Assembly (NCBI GenBank): GCA_002633025.1
Contig: NMRB01000046.1
Coordinates: 447,854 to 511,853 of the forward strand
Direction of reading: 5' to 3'
Length of the DNA stretch: 64,000 nucleotides
From: Notospermus geniculatus
Taxonomy: Eukaryota > Nemertea > Pilidiophora > Heteronemertea > Lineidae
In this document: piece after piece, positions 62,470 to 64,000 of the stretch
Layout of the letters: each line of letters starts with the position of its first letter
How positions within the stretch are numbered: the stretch's first letter is position 1
Translations under genes and position numbers: made by a program
The notes under the pieces: generated by a model
The model's database searches: none
Told to the model about the DNA's origin: nothing
Seen by the model: only the letters and a program-made list of their open reading frames with translations

Positions 62470-63190
62470 GAGTCTGTTCAGAGGTACCCTGAAAAGGAGA
62501 AGTAGGCCCCTGGAGAACTCTCAGAGGAGTTATCATTGTACTGAAGATTCCTGTCATGGGCAAAATACCCTCCAACATGGCTGCCAGCATTCATCATGCT
62601 ACCATGCTCAAACCAAGTCTGGCCCCGAGCCAATAACATACAAAACCAACAAACATTCGGAGTTACGAAATCCCGCGTCTGTCGGCCCATGTTTAAAACA
62701 TTGATTTCTCTGTTCGCTCCATTAGCATGCAACCAGGAACATGTTTTCAGTACTTGCGATATTGGCACTGCTCCATCCATCCGCGGGGAGACCGTCTACC
62801 AGGATATTCCCACTGCCTGAGTCATTATACATATTGGCTGACTTATATGTGAATAACCCCTCTACGAGCTGTCACTTGGAGAGGGCGGAGGTAAATCCGA
62901 GTTATGTTTTGTATGTTTAGTACACATACCTCTGCACTCCGGACATTAATTTCACTTGAAATTGACACGAGGAGACATGGACACAAAGGCTGGGTGGTTG
63001 AAGGGGTCAGCCCCGTGGGGCTATTAGCCGAGCTGAGTGCTCGTTCAAATAGAAGACCTCAGCTGCGTTGAACTTCCGAACTACACTCCACCGATACATA
63101 TCAGTTCTATGTAGCAGCGAAACCCACCAGGATGGCACCCTATTTCAAGGACAGCAGATTTGAGTTTCTGAATTTGCATTTTCCATCAGT
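62470..63190. other. No gene recognised
   Basis: An open frame at 62596-62820 on + has no recognisable motif and no upstream signal. Confidence 0.5.
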
Positions 63191-63194
63191 CAGA

Positions 63195-63415
63195 CCTCTG
63201 TTGTTAGGACACCTCTCAATTAAGGACAACATCACTCGGTCTCAAAGACCACAGTGTCCTTAATACATGGTTTCACTACTTGGCGGACACGTCTCTTCTT
63301 ACATAGAGTAGAAATCAGTACCAATGGGTGGAATATGTCTACCGGTACTCATTTTGGCCTCTCGTCTCAGGACAGCAGTTCAAAGATGGCCTCTATAACG
63401 AGGTTCCATTTTGCA
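63195..63415. mobile_element. CAGTGGAACCTC-family fragments
   Basis: GGACACCTCTCAATTAAGGA at 63209 and GAGGTTCCATT near 63400 are pieces of the family at 2148 and 43913; ends are degraded. Confidence 0.6.
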
Positions 63416-64000
63416 ACTTTGATTTGATTTGAAATCATTTCAAAACACAAAACAGTCAGCCTCCAACAATAATTTTCATTACCAGCCCAGAGCCAAGCCA
63501 TTTACACAAAGCAAGAAAAGAAATGGCCTCAATACAGATCCCTGTGGAACTCCACTCTTTATCTCTCAGACATTTTGAGAATGAGCTTTGCACAGTGTTG
63601 TTCCCCAGCTGAGATCTAGCATCCATTCCGACTAATCCTTTACATCAACTCAGAACTACTGGATGAAAATAACATCAAGCTCATTTGTATAAATTGAGAT
63701 ACACTGATGTCACTCGGGAAGATGCTGCAGAGGGATTGCTCGCTTTCTGATTGATGAGTCCGTCGGGGCATGGGGATGAATCCAACTTGTGGCCTCCGAT
63801 GTTCAAGCATTCATAGCGTCGATGCTATGGTCGCCATTGAAAGCGTATCGTTAACGATGAGACGTAAAAATGACATTATGATTATGGCCCATTAGCGAAT
63901 GACCTTGGTCTTAGTCCTTGATAAGCGTGCCTGTTGAATTGTTCATTTGGTGGTGTACCATCTGCGTCGCTCGGGGAATAGTAATGAAAGCTAATGACAG
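63416..64000. other. No feature recognised
   Basis: Unique-looking sequence to the window edge. The KLF first exon is not seen here. Confidence 0.5.

Noticed and set aside
62273-62704. Frames of 105 and 141 codons over SINE-A
   Set aside because: The same peptide strings (FLTWM.SFTCPCK) appear at every SINE-A copy; they are translations of the repeat.

Overview
The window is animal nuclear DNA. Its two recognisable genes have several spliced exons with standard GT-AG borders, and the rest is a dense mix of small non-autonomous transposons, tRNA-derived SINEs and minisatellites. The proteins (a full-length TAF5 and a KLF6/KLF7-type Krüppel-like factor) point to a bilaterian. The short TAF5 introns and the repeat families, which do not look mammalian, suggest an invertebrate, plausibly marine, but I cannot name the phylum from the sequence.

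Layout. 1-6003: TAF5 on the + strand, complete from start codon to stop (13 coding exons, 669 aa), with a YY1-like motif over the start codon and two poly(A) signals. 6004-21731: intergenic space between convergent genes, holding fold-back elements, a CpG-rich stretch (6.6-7.4 kb), a 51-bp minisatellite (11.9-12.5 kb), a 21-bp minisatellite (16.8-17.1 kb), a ~950-bp repeat (18.8-19.8 kb) and AGGTCA-rich DNA just beyond the KLF stop codon. 21732-24328: exons 2 and 3 of KLF6/7 on the - strand. 24329-64000: DNA upstream of KLF exon 2. The first coding exon was not found, so this is probably a >39-kb first intron. It carries most of the transposons, several minisatellites, three SRF-type CArG boxes, a homeodomain-site cluster and a palindromic thyroid-hormone-type element.

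TAF5 is a core TFIID subunit needed for general Pol II initiation. The KLF is a GC/CACCC-box transcription factor. Nothing suggests that they act in one pathway; they are neighbours only.

I found no intact transposase, reverse transcriptase, virus, operon or CRISPR array. The most notable content is structural: transposon-like elements whose target-site duplications can be read directly (9 bp at 59.1-60.0 kb; 5 bp at 50.8-51.7 kb and in two related MITEs at 1.1 and 25.3 kb; TA in several others), a ~1.6-kb near-perfect palindrome with Tc1-like ends at 26.1-27.8 kb, nested insertions, and repeated arrays of the nuclear-receptor half-site AGGTCA/TCAAGGTCA.
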